From the NCBI RefSeq assembly GCF_026625865.1, contig NZ_CP113067.1, forward strand, positions 3,100,001-3,164,000: a DNA stretch of 64,000 nt. Direction: 5' to 3'. The notes below the pieces were generated by a model, which was given only the letters and a program-made list of their open reading frames with translations, searched no databases and was not told the origin of the DNA. The translations under genes were made by a program, and so were the position numbers. Positions 55,540 to 63,803 of this stretch are shown here, piece after piece; position 1 is the stretch's first letter; each line of letters begins with the position of its first letter. The stretch is from Microbacterium sp. SL75. Its GTDB lineage: Bacteria > Actinomycetota > Actinomycetes > Actinomycetales > Microbacteriaceae.

Positions 55540-55859
55540 TTAAGGGGTGCAAGCTGGGATGCTGCTCGCCCGAGGTCGCGGCCCTGCCTCGCGGTGGGTG
55601 GGATGACGCCGGGTCGAAGATCGACGGCCGCCGTACGGAGCACCTGCGCCGGGAGTGGGCGGCGACGTCGGCACGCATCGACCGGATGCAGGCCGACTAC
55701 CCGAAGTGCAAGCTGTGCGGTCAGTCGACGATGCGTCTCGATCAGGCCGGGCTGTGCTCGAAGGTGACCGAGGTGCATAAGACCTACCGGGTGCGGCTCG
55801 GGCTGCCGGCGGTGCCCGCGCCCGCCCCCGCGGCGCGCGGCCGAGGGGGCCGGCGATGA
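55527..55859 (+). CDS. Small Cys-rich prophage protein
   Basis: A 110-residue protein with CKLGCC near the start and CKLCG...LCSKV in the middle, a likely zinc-binding unit; the tail is Ala/Pro/Arg rich. The GTG at 55527 is chosen for the AGGAGGAGGAG just before it; an alternative GTG at 55536 would give the GTGA overlap seen elsewhere. Confidence 0.6.
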   Translation: MGVVIKGCKLGCCSPEVAALPRGGWDDAGSKIDGRRTEHLRREWAATSARIDRMQADYPKCKLCGQSTMRLDQAGLCSKVTEVHKTYRVRLGLPAVPAPAPAARGRGGRR

Positions 55860-56338
55860 GTGGTCTGCGCGTCGTTCCCGTGACGCTGGCCGAGGCACGC
55901 GCATTCGTAGAGATGCATCACCGGCACCATGCGGCCCCCCGCATCGCGCGCTTCGGGGTAGGCGTCGCTCGCGACGGCGTACTCGTGGGCGTTGCCATTG
56001 TCGGCAATCCAATCTCTCGGGTGATCGCCGCCGAGAAATACACGCTCGAGGTGAACAGGAGTGCGACGGACGGCACGCCGCATGTCAACTCGATGCTGTA
56101 CGGCGCGGCGTGGCGAGCAGCGCGAGCGCTCGGGTGGGAGCGCCTGATCACGTACACGCAGGAAGGCGAGTCGGGAGCTTCGCTGCGCGCGGCGAACTTC
56201 CGTGTCGTCGCCGAGCGTCCCGCGCGCGGGGGCTGGAACATGCCTTCGCGACCGCGCGCGCCGCGCACATGCCGCAGCTGCGGTGAGCCCGTCGTGAATC
56301 ACGGCGTCGCTCGCACCTTGTGGGAGAAGGTCGCGTGA
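55856..56338 (+). CDS. XF1762 family phage protein (GNAT-like)
   Basis: A 160-residue protein matching the XF1762 family of prophage proteins, which have a GNAT-like fold. The hallmark segments are VTLAEARAFVEMHHRHHAAP, GVGVARDGVLVGVAIVGNPISR and TYTQEGESGASLRAANF. A C-terminal CRSCGEPV adds a possible zinc site. Function unknown; some relatives are encoded beside methyltransferases, as here. Confidence 0.82.
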   Translation: MSGLRVVPVTLAEARAFVEMHHRHHAAPRIARFGVGVARDGVLVGVAIVGNPISRVIAAEKYTLEVNRSATDGTPHVNSMLYGAAWRAARALGWERLITYTQEGESGASLRAANFRVVAERPARGGWNMPSRPRAPRTCRSCGEPVVNHGVARTLWEKVA

Positions 56339-56660
56339 TGCCTCGGTTCGCGATGACGTACGTCATCTATTGGCCCGAGCGTGCCGTGCTGAAGGTCGGG
56401 CGCACGTCGCAGTGGGATCGCATCGACGCGATGACGTCGACCGGCGGTCACGTGCTCGTGCTCGCTCGAGGGACGGATGCCACGTGGGAGCGGGAGGCGT
56501 TGCGTGAGCTCCGCCGCTGGTTCCCCGACGCGTTCGATTTCGCCTTCGAGGCGGCGGCGATCATGCCCCTCGGGAGGGGCTGGACCGAATGTTTCAGCGT
56601 GCCCGAGCACTACGTGCAGCTGGCCGTCGATCTGTGTTTCAAGGGATTCGCGAGGGGTAA
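56338..56660 (+). CDS. Prophage protein of unknown function with a probable frameshift at its 3' end
   Basis: About 107 residues of convincing coding sequence (RFAMTYVIYWPERAVLKVGRTS to HYVQLAVDLCFKGFARG); the opening recalls GIY-YIG/T5orf172-type nuclease folds. In the sequence as given the frame does not stop here but runs to 57318 across a second clearly coding gene in another frame. One extra G in the GGGG run at 56654-56657 would create TAA overlapping the next ATG (TAATG). The end given here is that reconstructed one. Confidence 0.6.
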
Positions 56661-57328
56661 TGAGCAAGGCGTCAATGAGGCAGCGGACGATCGCGACAGA
56701 CGATCTGAGGTTCCCGGGGTACATGAGGGCGCCGCACGAGGCGAAGCCGACGGCGCAAGGGCTCTGGCTACACACGGATCTGACGGGGCGTCGGGAGTTG
56801 GTGCCGGAGTTGATCGCGGCGGATATCTACCCGGGGCAAGCGGCGGTGCCGATGGTTATCGATCACCTGTTGATGCTCGAGGAGAGCGGGTTTCTCACGA
56901 TCTATCAGGCGCGCGGGTCGGAGTGGATCAGTCTCCGTCGCACGCTGAAGGCGGATACCCGGACCGCGCCGCCGTCAGACTGCCCGCCGCCGCCCGGTCA
57001 CGACTCGTCGCGACATGTCGCGGCTTTGGAGGGGGAGAGCGCAAGGGAGCGGGCGGAGGCGCGGGTGCGGGCCGAGCAGGCCGAGCGAGACGGCGAGTGG
57101 GCCGCGTGGCGGGAGCGGGCCGAGAGGGCCGCGCCGCCGCGGCGTCCGCTGTTGCTGGATGCCCCGCCGATCGGGTGCGTCGACCATCCCAACGGCCGCC
57201 GGGAGAACTGCGGCCCCTGCGGCACCGCACGCCGTCAGCACGACAGGTGGCTCGCTCAGCAGCGTTACACGGATCAACTCGTGGAGTGGGAGGGGCAGGC
57301 AGATGGGCCAGGCGATGAGCCGTGGTGA
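56660..57328 (+). CDS. Prophage protein of unknown function
   Basis: A 222-residue protein. Residues 1-110 look like a folded winged-helix domain (LRFPGYMRAPHEAKPTA, LWLHTDLTGRRELVPELIAADIYPG, VIDHLLMLEESGFLTIYQARGSEWISL) of the kind found in phage replication initiators; a charged helical segment follows (RERAEARVRAEQAERDGEWAAW), then a CVDHPNGRRENCGPCG zinc-like motif. I infer a DNA-binding role. Confidence 0.68.
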   Translation: MSKASMRQRTIATDDLRFPGYMRAPHEAKPTAQGLWLHTDLTGRRELVPELIAADIYPGQAAVPMVIDHLLMLEESGFLTIYQARGSEWISLRRTLKADTRTAPPSDCPPPPGHDSSRHVAALEGESARERAEARVRAEQAERDGEWAAWRERAERAAPPRRPLLLDAPPIGCVDHPNGRRENCGPCGTARRQHDRWLAQQRYTDQLVEWEGQADGPGDEPW

Positions 57329-57536
57329 CCGGGGCCGGCTCGCTGTTCTCGACACCTCCCTGTCGAAGCTCGAGACCGCCGAGAAGCAGGCGCTGCTCGA
57401 GCTTCAGAGGGCCGGGTTCGATTTCAAGACCATCCAGCAGGCGAAGGCATTTCAGGACCGCGCCCGGCTGCTGGTGAGGACGCAAGCCGAGGCGATCTCG
57501 GAGATGACCAAACACATGAGGAGCAAGACGAAATGA
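57303..57536 (+). CDS. Small helical prophage protein
   Basis: A 77-residue protein dominated by one long helix ([38 protein letters not shown]), likely a coiled coil. It starts inside the end of the previous gene, with GGGAGGGG before the ATG; ATG 57315 is an alternative. It overlaps ssb by 4 nt. Confidence 0.6.
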   Translation: MGQAMSRGDRGRLAVLDTSLSKLETAEKQALLELQRAGFDFKTIQQAKAFQDRARLLVRTQAEAISEMTKHMRSKTK

Positions 57537-58000
57537 CCGGAGAGACCACGCTGACGATCGTCGGCAATCTGACCGCGGACCCGGAACTGCGGCACACGCA
57601 GAACGGGCTACCGGTGGTGAACTTCACCGTCGCGAGCACGCCCCGGGTCTTCGACCGGCAGTCGAACGAGTGGAAGGACGGCGAGCCGCTGTTCATGCGT
57701 TGCTCGGCATGGCGAGAGCACGCCGAGCACATCGCCGGGTCGCTCTCTAAGGGGTCGCGGGTCGTCGTCGTCGGGCAGCTGAAGCAACGCGCCTACCAGG
57801 ATCGCGAGGGCAACAACCGTTCGTCGATCGAGCTCGAGGTCGACGAGATCGGCCCTTCCCTGCGGTATGCGACGGCGCAGGTGACGCGCACGGCGCCCCG
57901 CAATGGGTCGAGCGCGCGGCCGTCGTCGGCACCGTATGACGCCCCGGTCGACGACTCGGGCGCCTGGTCGGTCCCGACGGGCGATGAGGTGCCGTTCTGA
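57533..58000 (+). CDS. ssb: Single-stranded DNA-binding protein
   Basis: A 155-residue SSB. The OB fold spans about residues 1-105 ([62 protein letters not shown]). A flexible tail leads to the acidic tip DEVPF, which recruits partner proteins. It protects single strands during phage replication and recombination, in line with the exonuclease encoded upstream. Confidence 0.96.
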   Translation: MTGETTLTIVGNLTADPELRHTQNGLPVVNFTVASTPRVFDRQSNEWKDGEPLFMRCSAWREHAEHIAGSLSKGSRVVVVGQLKQRAYQDREGNNRSSIELEVDEIGPSLRYATAQVTRTAPRNGSSARPSSAPYDAPVDDSGAWSVPTGDEVPF

Positions 58001-58167
58001 TGAGCCGCACACGTGAGCAGCGCCGGGCCGCGCGGGCGCTGCGTCGCCGTCGCCGCGAGGAGCGCAAGTGGGTGGCCGTCGCTGAGTCGCTGGGGGTGCA
58101 ACTGCTGCCCTGGCAGATCGATTTCCTCGTGGCGTACGCCGCGAGGGGGAGAGGGGGGAAGCGATGA
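58000..58167 (+). CDS. Small basic prophage protein
   Basis: A 55-residue protein with an Arg-rich start (REQRRAARALRRRRREERKW) and a hydrophobic helix (LGVQLLPWQIDFLVAYAA). The last part, LLPWQIDFLVAY, resembles the opening of terminase large subunits (WQ..F...), which is probably chance. Overlaps both neighbours. Confidence 0.58.
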   Translation: MSRTREQRRAARALRRRRREERKWVAVAESLGVQLLPWQIDFLVAYAARGRGGKR

Positions 58168-59054
58168 CGGGGTGTGTTCTGGGGTGCGCTCAGCAGGGCG
58201 TGCACTTCGCTGACTGCATGGTCTACGACGGCCGGGAGTACGCGTTCCCGTGCGACGGGTGCGCGGCCGAGCCGACGGTCGGTGGCACGCTCGTGTGCTC
58301 GAAGTGTCGGGGCCGGTTCCGGTTCGCGCTGCGGGAGGTGCCCGACCTGGTCGGCCGGATGCGGTCGCTCATCGACCCGACGTCGGCGATCGTCTACGAG
58401 GACCGCGCGCGTCGTACCGGCTCGCCGTCGCCCGAGGCGCCCGCCCCGGTGGCCGCCGACCTGATCGACGCGTCCGAGGCGGTGCAGAAGGGGCTGTGGC
58501 GCTGGTCTCCCGGTGGCGGGTGGCCGCGCTCGGATGCCGCGGAGGCGTTCGACGACGCGGAGGCCGCGGCGGCTGGCATCCTCGCTCATCTCGACACGTG
58601 GCTCGCCGACGAGGACGACGTGCATTCGCTGTATGCGCTGCTACTCGAGCGTCACCCGGCCGACGACGACGGCGTGCGCGCTGCGTGGTCGGTGCAGGAT
58701 GCGCTCGACAAGTGGGGCGCGGAGCGTCGGGAGCAGCCGGCCGAGGAGGCGGTGACGGCATCCCGTGCTCTGCGGCCCGAACGGGTCTTCGACGAGTCGA
58801 CGGCGTCTCCGATCGCGGAGCACGGCGACCGGCTGCTCGGTGGAGAGCAGGCCGCGGCCGTCGCCGGGTCGCTTCGCACGCTGCAGAGGTGGGCGAAGGC
58901 TGGCGAGATCGTCCCCGAGACGTCACCGTATGTCGCCGGGCGAAAGACGCCGCTTTACCGAGAGTCCGCGCTGCTCGCCACGAAAGAGCGCATGGCCGCG
59001 GCGAAGAACGTCCGCGACGAGGGCGGCCGGTACGCCGAGGCCGACGCCGCGTGA
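58164..59054 (+). CDS. Prophage protein with zinc ribbon and HTH-like C-terminus
   Basis: A 296-residue protein. The N-terminus has CPC-type zinc ligands (CDGCAAEP, CSKCRGRF). A central helical region follows. Near residues 225-265 the GGEQAAAVAGSLRTLQRWAKAGEIVPETSP segment matches a MerR/excisionase-like helix-turn-helix that reads as a DNA-binding domain. Phage regulators of this layout occur in actinophages; the target is unknown. Confidence 0.68.
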   Translation: MTGCVLGCAQQGVHFADCMVYDGREYAFPCDGCAAEPTVGGTLVCSKCRGRFRFALREVPDLVGRMRSLIDPTSAIVYEDRARRTGSPSPEAPAPVAADLIDASEAVQKGLWRWSPGGGWPRSDAAEAFDDAEAAAAGILAHLDTWLADEDDVHSLYALLLERHPADDDGVRAAWSVQDALDKWGAERREQPAEEAVTASRALRPERVFDESTASPIAEHGDRLLGGEQAAAVAGSLRTLQRWAKAGEIVPETSPYVAGRKTPLYRESALLATKERMAAAKNVRDEGGRYAEADAA

Positions 59055-59464
59055 GCGTCACTGAGCACGAGTGCGGGTGCGGCGAGAAGTTCGTCGCACC
59101 CGGCACTGTCCACGGGCAGCCCGCCGGGCTCTGGCAGCTGCTCGAGCACCAATCCACCAACCATCCGAAAGGCGTCACCGTGACCATTCCCGCTATCCCC
59201 GTCCTCGCCGCATGGCAGGCAGCGGCCGAGGAGAGCTACACCCGCATGCGTGCGCACGCGGTTGCCGAGCTCTCGACGACCCTCGGCGAAGACGTGCCGG
59301 TCGACGAGGACGGGGCGATCGTGCTCGATGAAGATCAGCGGGCGCGCCTGCTCGGTGCGGTGCCGACTCGGCCGTCGAACGGCTGGACGTTCGATAGCGC
59401 ATGGGGTGTGCCGATCCGTCGCGCCGAGGGTGCCGACCACGCGAACGGGATCCAAGATGCTTAA
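59051..59464 (+). CDS. Prophage protein of unknown function
   Basis: A 137-residue protein starting with a small CGCGEKF metal-like motif. The rest is helical and acidic (AAWQAAAEESYTRMRAHAVAEL, DVPVDEDGAIVLDEDQRARLL). GTG start in a 4-nt overlap. No family recognised. Confidence 0.6.
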   Translation: MSVTEHECGCGEKFVAPGTVHGQPAGLWQLLEHQSTNHPKGVTVTIPAIPVLAAWQAAAEESYTRMRAHAVAELSTTLGEDVPVDEDGAIVLDEDQRARLLGAVPTRPSNGWTFDSAWGVPIRRAEGADHANGIQDA

Positions 59465-59618
59465 CCACCCGCTGAACGATCTGCTCGCGGCACAAGCCCG
59501 CACTTTCAACTGCGCGACTGGCCTCGGCGGACACGTGCCCGGATCGGACTATCGGTGCGTGAAGTGCGGCGCATCGACTGCCACACCGTTAGAACACCCG
59601 AACGGGGGCGCATTGTGA
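59457..59618 (+). CDS. Small zinc-ribbon-like prophage protein
   Basis: A 53-residue protein; LLAAQARTFNCATGLGGH and YRCVKCGAST give a possible zinc site. It overlaps the previous gene by 8 nt and the next by 4 nt. Confidence 0.52.
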   Translation: MLNHPLNDLLAAQARTFNCATGLGGHVPGSDYRCVKCGASTATPLEHPNGGAL

Positions 59619-59809
59619 AGCCGTGCGCGGGGTGCGGCTTTCCGACCACCTTCCGCCTGACCGAATCGAACGCCGCATATTTGGCATGGCACCGCGAATG
59701 CCTGGCCGTCACGCGCGCGCTCGGTGAGTCCGGGCGGGTCGCTCCCAGATCGAGTGATTCGTCACCGGACGGGCGAGACGAGAGAATGACAGCTGAGGGG
59801 GAGATCTGA
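59615..59809 (+). CDS. Small zinc-ribbon-like prophage protein
   Basis: A 64-residue protein; CAGCGFPTTFRL and AWHRECLAV supply three cysteines and a histidine for a zinc ion. The tail is polar. GTG start in a 4-nt overlap. Confidence 0.52.
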   Translation: MKPCAGCGFPTTFRLTESNAAYLAWHRECLAVTRALGESGRVAPRSSDSSPDGRDERMTAEGEI

Positions 59810-60033
59810 TGGCCGGATGGCTTGTGGTGTTGCTGGTGGCGGCGGCCGTGGCGGTGCCGTCCGCGGTGGCGCTGTTGGTGGTGTCTGCGATCGGCTCGGT
59901 GCGGAAGCTGACGGCGGGGCCGGTGGTGGTCGCTGCGCGGGTGCTGTTCGTGGTGCTGCTCGTCGCGATCGTGGTCTGTCTCGGGGCTGGGCTCTGGGGC
60001 GGCGTGGCGGGTGCGCTTGCGACTTTGTCGTGA
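59809..60033 (+). CDS. Small two-pass membrane protein
   Basis: A 74-residue protein that is almost entirely hydrophobic: two helices (LVVLLVAAAVAVPSAVALLVVSAI and VLFVVLLVAIVVCLGAGLWGG) with a short KLTAG link. It is the last gene of the early operon; it could be a holin-like or accessory membrane protein. Confidence 0.6.
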   Translation: MAGWLVVLLVAAAVAVPSAVALLVVSAIGSVRKLTAGPVVVAARVLFVVLLVAIVVCLGAGLWGGVAGALATLS

Positions 60034-60439
60034 GGGGCTGAAACGCCCTCCGTGTGGCGCGGCGGCCTGTTAAGCTTGTGCTTGCGCAAGAGTTGACACG
60101 AAGGCCCGGACCGGTTGGCGGTTCGGGCCTTTGGTGTTCCTGCGCCTGAGTCTTCCCGTCGCCGTGTGTATAGACCGGGTCGGGGGCTCGCCTCGAGTCG
60201 CCGCCGCTGCCACTACAAGTAGCCGGCGTCGAGCACGTCGTCGAGCATCGCGCCGCAGGCGGATGCCGCGTGCTCGGATGCACGGCCCATCCTTTCGCGG
60301 GCGTGCGGCACGGGGCGCAGTTCTTCCCGGTGGGTGCCGGGTGCTGGTCTCCCTGTGAGGTGGGAGTGGTGAGAGGGTCGGCCGTTCGCGTGTGGTGTCC
60401 GCGGGCGGTCGACCCGCACGACGACTGTCAGGGGGCCAC
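60034..60439 (+). other. Non-coding gap between early operon and the next module
   Basis: Apart from the terminator at 60101-60131 and a TTGACA at 60093-60098 without a matching -10, I see no confident gene. Short open frames exist on both strands around 60213-60419 and 60270-60464 but neither has a ribosome binding site, family signature or start coupling. This is the longest such gap in the prophage. Confidence 0.5.
60101..60131 (+). terminator. Terminator of the early operon
   Basis: A 13-bp stem with one G-T pair (60101-60113 with 60119-60131) and a 5-nt loop, about 70 bp after the last early gene, ending CCTTTGG. Confidence 0.72.
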
Positions 60440-60898
60440 GTGGTTGATGCGATTGCGGCGCTGAGCGTCGGTGAGTTGGTCGCGACGCTCGCGGCGGTAG
60501 CTGCGGCGGCCTGGGGTGCGTGGCTGTTCATCGCGAAGGTGTGGCCGGTGCTGAAGGGCATCCCGTCGGGGGTGGTCGCGTTCGCGCGCGGGGTGATCAC
60601 GGCGGCGCAGGTGCTGGACAGCGTCAAGGGGTTGCCGGCGTTCATCGAGCGCACGGATGAGGCGATGGCGGCTGTTCATCACGAACTGCACCCGAATCAC
60701 GGCACGTCGATGAATGACGCGCTGAGGCGGACCGAGGCGGCCGTCGAGACGCTAGCGGCGACGTCGGCCCGTCTCGAGGAGGGCGTCGCCGGTCTGCATG
60801 TGAAGTACGAGGAGCTCGCGGCGGTTGACGACCGCCTGTGGGCGACAGTCGAGCCCGACTGTGACGACGACGAAGACGAAGAGGAGATGGACGTATGA
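60440..60898 (+). CDS. Membrane-anchored coiled-coil phage protein (DUF2746-like)
   Basis: A 152-residue protein with an N-terminal transmembrane helix (LVATLAAVAAAAWGAWLFIAKVW), a central helical part containing NHGTSMNDALRRTEAAVETL, and an acidic tail (DCDDDEDEEEMDV). The order membrane helix, NHGxS..D motif, coiled coil is that of the actinophage DUF2746 family, encoded near lysis genes. AGGGGG lies 5 nt before the GTG start. It overlaps the next gene by 4 nt. Confidence 0.7.
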   Translation: MVDAIAALSVGELVATLAAVAAAAWGAWLFIAKVWPVLKGIPSGVVAFARGVITAAQVLDSVKGLPAFIERTDEAMAAVHHELHPNHGTSMNDALRRTEAAVETLAATSARLEEGVAGLHVKYEELAAVDDRLWATVEPDCDDDEDEEEMDV

Positions 60899-61683
60899 AG
60901 GCTTTCCTGACCCGCCTGGCGGGCTGGTTCACGGATGCGCGGCGGCAGGCGCTGCAGGCGCTGGTCGCGTCGGCGACGTCGCTGCTCGTGATCCTCGGGG
61001 CGGTGACCGACGTGCAGTCGTCGGCGCTGCTCGACTTGTCGGCATCCGGTCTGCTCGCCGTGCAGGGCGCTCTCGGTCTGATCCTGCTGCGCCCGGGCGA
61101 CCGGTTCACGTGGCTGAACACGACCGGCCGTGGCGTGATCTACTCGCTCGGCGGTGCGATCGGTGTCGTCGGGTTCACGTTCTCGCTGTGGTCCGAGTCG
61201 ACGTCGTCTCTGATCCTGCAGGTGGCGACGGTGATCGCTTCGATCCTGATCGGTGCGGTGCAGATGGTGAACGCTGGCACGCTCAGCGCTCCGATGGTTC
61301 TCGATCCGGTAGACGCGGGGCGCGCGCGTCTCGCGTCTGCGGTGGCCGCCCGGGTGGCAGCTGAATCGGCGGATGCCGCGCGTCCGGTCGAGGCGAGCCC
61401 GGCGACGTTCGCGAAGGAACGCAAACCCGGGTTGCGGGTCGGTGTGTTCTGGCCGTTCCTGCCGCGGGTTGACCGGGATCGGGTGAGCGATGCGGCGGGT
61501 GCCGCGTTCCCGGATGCAGAGACGACCTACCTGCTGACGTCGGCGACCGAGTTCCGAGGCCTGTCGCTCGACGTGGTGCTCGTGACGGTGCCGCTGACGC
61601 GGGCGCTGGTCGAGGTGTTCGAGCCGAACGTCGCGGCGTCGTCGTTCGACGGGCAGCGCGTGCAGTACCTCGAGGTCGTCTGA
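60895..61683 (+). CDS. Phage membrane protein, holin candidate
   Basis: A 262-residue protein with three or four transmembrane helices in the first 120 residues (LQALVASATSLLVILGAV, LLAVQGALGLILL, GVIYSLGGAIGVVGFTFSLW, LILQVATVIASILIGAV) and a soluble C-terminal domain (GLRVGVFWPFLPRVDRDRV onward). Adjacent to the DUF2746-like gene, it could be a holin, but its long C-terminal domain is unusual. Confidence 0.65.
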   Translation: MKAFLTRLAGWFTDARRQALQALVASATSLLVILGAVTDVQSSALLDLSASGLLAVQGALGLILLRPGDRFTWLNTTGRGVIYSLGGAIGVVGFTFSLWSESTSSLILQVATVIASILIGAVQMVNAGTLSAPMVLDPVDAGRARLASAVAARVAAESADAARPVEASPATFAKERKPGLRVGVFWPFLPRVDRDRVSDAAGAAFPDAETTYLLTSATEFRGLSLDVVLVTVPLTRALVEVFEPNVAASSFDGQRVQYLEVV

Positions 61684-61820
61684 TGGCTGAGCTCGATCCT
61701 GTGCGCGCGTTCGCGCTGTCGAAGGCGCTCGAGACTCGGGTGCTGAACGATTCGGTCGAGAGCATCGTCGAGACGGCTGGGAAGTTCGAGTCTTACCTGA
61801 ACAGGGCGGCGTCGTCGTGA
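61683..61820 (+). CDS. Small prophage protein
   Basis: A 45-residue helical protein (DPVRAFALSKALETRVLNDSVESIVETAGKF). It begins at the stop of the previous gene (TGATG). Its end overlaps a GTG that opens the next, interrupted frame. Confidence 0.58.
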   Translation: MAELDPVRAFALSKALETRVLNDSVESIVETAGKFESYLNRAASS

Positions 61821-61993
61821 CGGGGTAGTTCGACGACGTCGTGTCGTTCGCGGTCGTCCCTGACCCGCCTCGCATGATTCCGCCTGTCGAGGCGCTGGTC
61901 GTGCAGCAGGCGGACCCGCCCGAGGTGGCGGTGTCGTCGGTGGAGCGTGCTCAGCGCGCGGCCACCGTGTTGCGCGGTCCCGCGCACTACTGA
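61817..61993 (+). pseudogene. Short phage gene interrupted by an early TAG
   Basis: The GTG at 61817 overlaps the previous stop as usual here, but codon 4 is TAG (61826-61828). After it the same frame is open and coding-like to 61993 (FDDVVSFAVVPDPPRMIPP to RGPAHY). A restart at the GTG 61841 would give a 50-residue protein, without a good ribosome binding site. Either the gene carries an amber mutation or the internal start is used. Confidence 0.55.
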
Positions 61994-62004
61994 GAGGGGG
62001 CGCC

Positions 62005-63789
62005 GTGTCCGCGCAACTGTTCGAGTCGTCGCCTGTTGAGCCTCTCGTCGTCGGAGTGCACCTGTACCCGGGGGATACGTGGTTCCGCGAGGTGTACGTG
62101 CGTTCGGTGACGACGCAGGCACCGGTCGACCTGTCGGCGTGGGTATTCGATGCGCGTCTGGGTGAGCACGTGGGCGTCGTGGATGCGTCGCGCTCGGCCG
62201 AGGGTCGTCTCGCGATGACGTTCACGCCCGAGCAGACCGCGGATGCCGCGTGGGGTGACGTGGTGACGCTGTCGGGCACGCTCGAGGGCGGTCGCCGTAC
62301 GTTCCTGCACGGGTCGGTCGGCGCGGCCGTCGGATCGTCGATCCCGGTCGGCCCGTCGCAGAAGACGCGCGTGGTGCAGTCGGACGTCGATATCTCGGTG
62401 TACGCGGCCCCGCGTGGCGATAAGGGCGCCGACGGTACGGCCATCTCGCAGGCGCTCGTCGAGCAGGTGCAGGCAGATCGGAACGCGGCCGGGACGTCCG
62501 CGTTCAACGCCGGCAAATCGGCCGCCGCGGCGCAGTCTTCCGAGGGTGACGCGAAGGCGAGCGCCGAGAAGGCCCGCGCCTTCGCAGCGGGGACTGTGGC
62601 GCTGCAGGACGCAGCTGTCGGCGGCCTCATCGACGGGTCGACGCTCACGCGGCAGAAGCTCGTCGGCGTGACCGGCTCGTTTGTCCGATCCGGGCAGGAG
62701 AACACGCGACGCGCCCTCGGGTCATCCGCTGTGGTCGTACCGCCCGGGACTGCAGTCCTGGCATCCGCCGCTGCGTCGGCCTGGTTCAGCGCCACCTACT
62801 CGGCCGGAAACCGGTTCCGGCTCGATGCCCCGACCGTCTTCCAGGCGGCGAGCCTGACGGCCGCGGGAACCGGGAACATCGAGATCGGTGTCTACGCCGT
62901 GGGTCGCTCGGCTGACCCGACCAGCGTCAGTCTGGCGAAGGTCGCGACGACGGGCATCCGTGCACTGTCGGAGTTCACTCCCGACGGGCAGAGTGGCATC
63001 CGTGTTCCGATGCAGGATCTCATCGAGTTGCCGCCGGGGGATTACGTCGTGACCCTGTGGTGCGACTCGACCACGGCCTCATTCCAGCACGGCCTCAACA
63101 ACGCCTACAAGAATTCCCACCTCGGCGGTGGGTCGTTCGCATCGTCCTTCAACGCCGCTACCGGCGAGGCGCTGCCGCTGTTCGTAGGTAGTGACTTCCC
63201 GTCGGGGCGCATCGTCGGCGTGACGCTGCTCGCGGCTCGGCTCGACCCCGCGGGGAAGTCGACCCTCCTCGGCGACAGCATCACGAACGCGCAGACGTGG
63301 TTCGACACGGCCAACGGCCACGCCGACCGCCGCTGGACGGTGGTCAACCGTGGAGTGCCCGGCGAGACGACGACGCAGATGCTCGCGCGTCTGCCCGCCG
63401 TGATTGCGGATGCCCCGGGCCTGGCCGTCGTCTTCGGTGGCGCGAACGATCTTGGCCGAGGGGTGGCACCTGAAACGATCATCGCCAACCTGCAGGCCAT
63501 GATCGAGGGCATTCTCGCCGGCACCTCGGCACGCGTGATCGTGGGTACCGTCCTGCCGCGCGGCTCCGTGGGCGGTGACTCGCCCGTGGCGACGATGAAC
63601 GCAACGCGCGCGGTCGTGAACGCGTGGATTCGCGCGCTCACTGACCCGCGCGTGCAGGTCGTCGACTGGTCGCGCGCGATGAGCACGGGAGACGACGCGA
63701 CCTACAAGGTGGCGCTGTTCTCGGACCACGTGCACCCGAACACGCGCGGTAACCGTGTCATGGGTGCTGCCCTCGCCCCGCTGGTCTAG
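62005..63789 (+). CDS. Tail-fibre-like protein with SGNH hydrolase domain
   Basis: A 594-residue protein. Residues 1-135 resemble the N-terminal region of actinophage minor tail proteins (FTPEQTADAAWGDVVTLSGT), followed by a collagen-like GDKGADGT and an Ala-rich coiled coil (about 150-200), a beta-sandwich-like middle, and a C-terminal SGNH hydrolase. The latter has the catalytic Ser in LLGDSIT, an RGVPGETT glycine block, GGANDLG, and DHVHPN with the Asp/His pair. It may deacetylate or de-esterify surface glycans during adsorption. GAGAGGGGG precedes the GTG start. Confidence 0.85.
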   Translation: MSAQLFESSPVEPLVVGVHLYPGDTWFREVYVRSVTTQAPVDLSAWVFDARLGEHVGVVDASRSAEGRLAMTFTPEQTADAAWGDVVTLSGTLEGGRRTFLHGSVGAAVGSSIPVGPSQKTRVVQSDVDISVYAAPRGDKGADGTAISQALVEQVQADRNAAGTSAFNAGKSAAAAQSSEGDAKASAEKARAFAAGTVALQDAAVGGLIDGSTLTRQKLVGVTGSFVRSGQENTRRALGSSAVVVPPGTAVLASAAASAWFSATYSAGNRFRLDAPTVFQAASLTAAGTGNIEIGVYAVGRSADPTSVSLAKVATTGIRALSEFTPDGQSGIRVPMQDLIELPPGDYVVTLWCDSTTASFQHGLNNAYKNSHLGGGSFASSFNAATGEALPLFVGSDFPSGRIVGVTLLAARLDPAGKSTLLGDSITNAQTWFDTANGHADRRWTVVNRGVPGETTTQMLARLPAVIADAPGLAVVFGGANDLGRGVAPETIIANLQAMIEGILAGTSARVIVGTVLPRGSVGGDSPVATMNATRAVVNAWIRALTDPRVQVVDWSRAMSTGDDATYKVALFSDHVHPNTRGNRVMGAALAPLV

Positions 63790-63790
63790 C

Positions 63791-63796
63791 TACGGT
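63791..63796 (+). promoter_or_regulatory. -10 element (TACGGT) of the last gene
   Basis: TACGGT ends 7 nt before the ATG at 63804, and overlaps the alternative GTG at 63795, which is therefore unlikely to be a start. It suggests that this gene has its own leaderless transcript within the prophage. Confidence 0.45.
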
Positions 63797-63803
63797 GGAC
63801 GGC

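Noticed and set aside
58000..58167. WQIDFLVAY segment as the start of a terminase large subunit
   Set aside because: The frame ends after 55 residues and no Walker motifs follow in any nearby frame.
60213..60464. Short open frames on both strands in the post-early gap
   Set aside because: Both show some codon bias because they mirror each other; neither has a ribosome binding site, promoter, coupling or family match, so I could not choose one.
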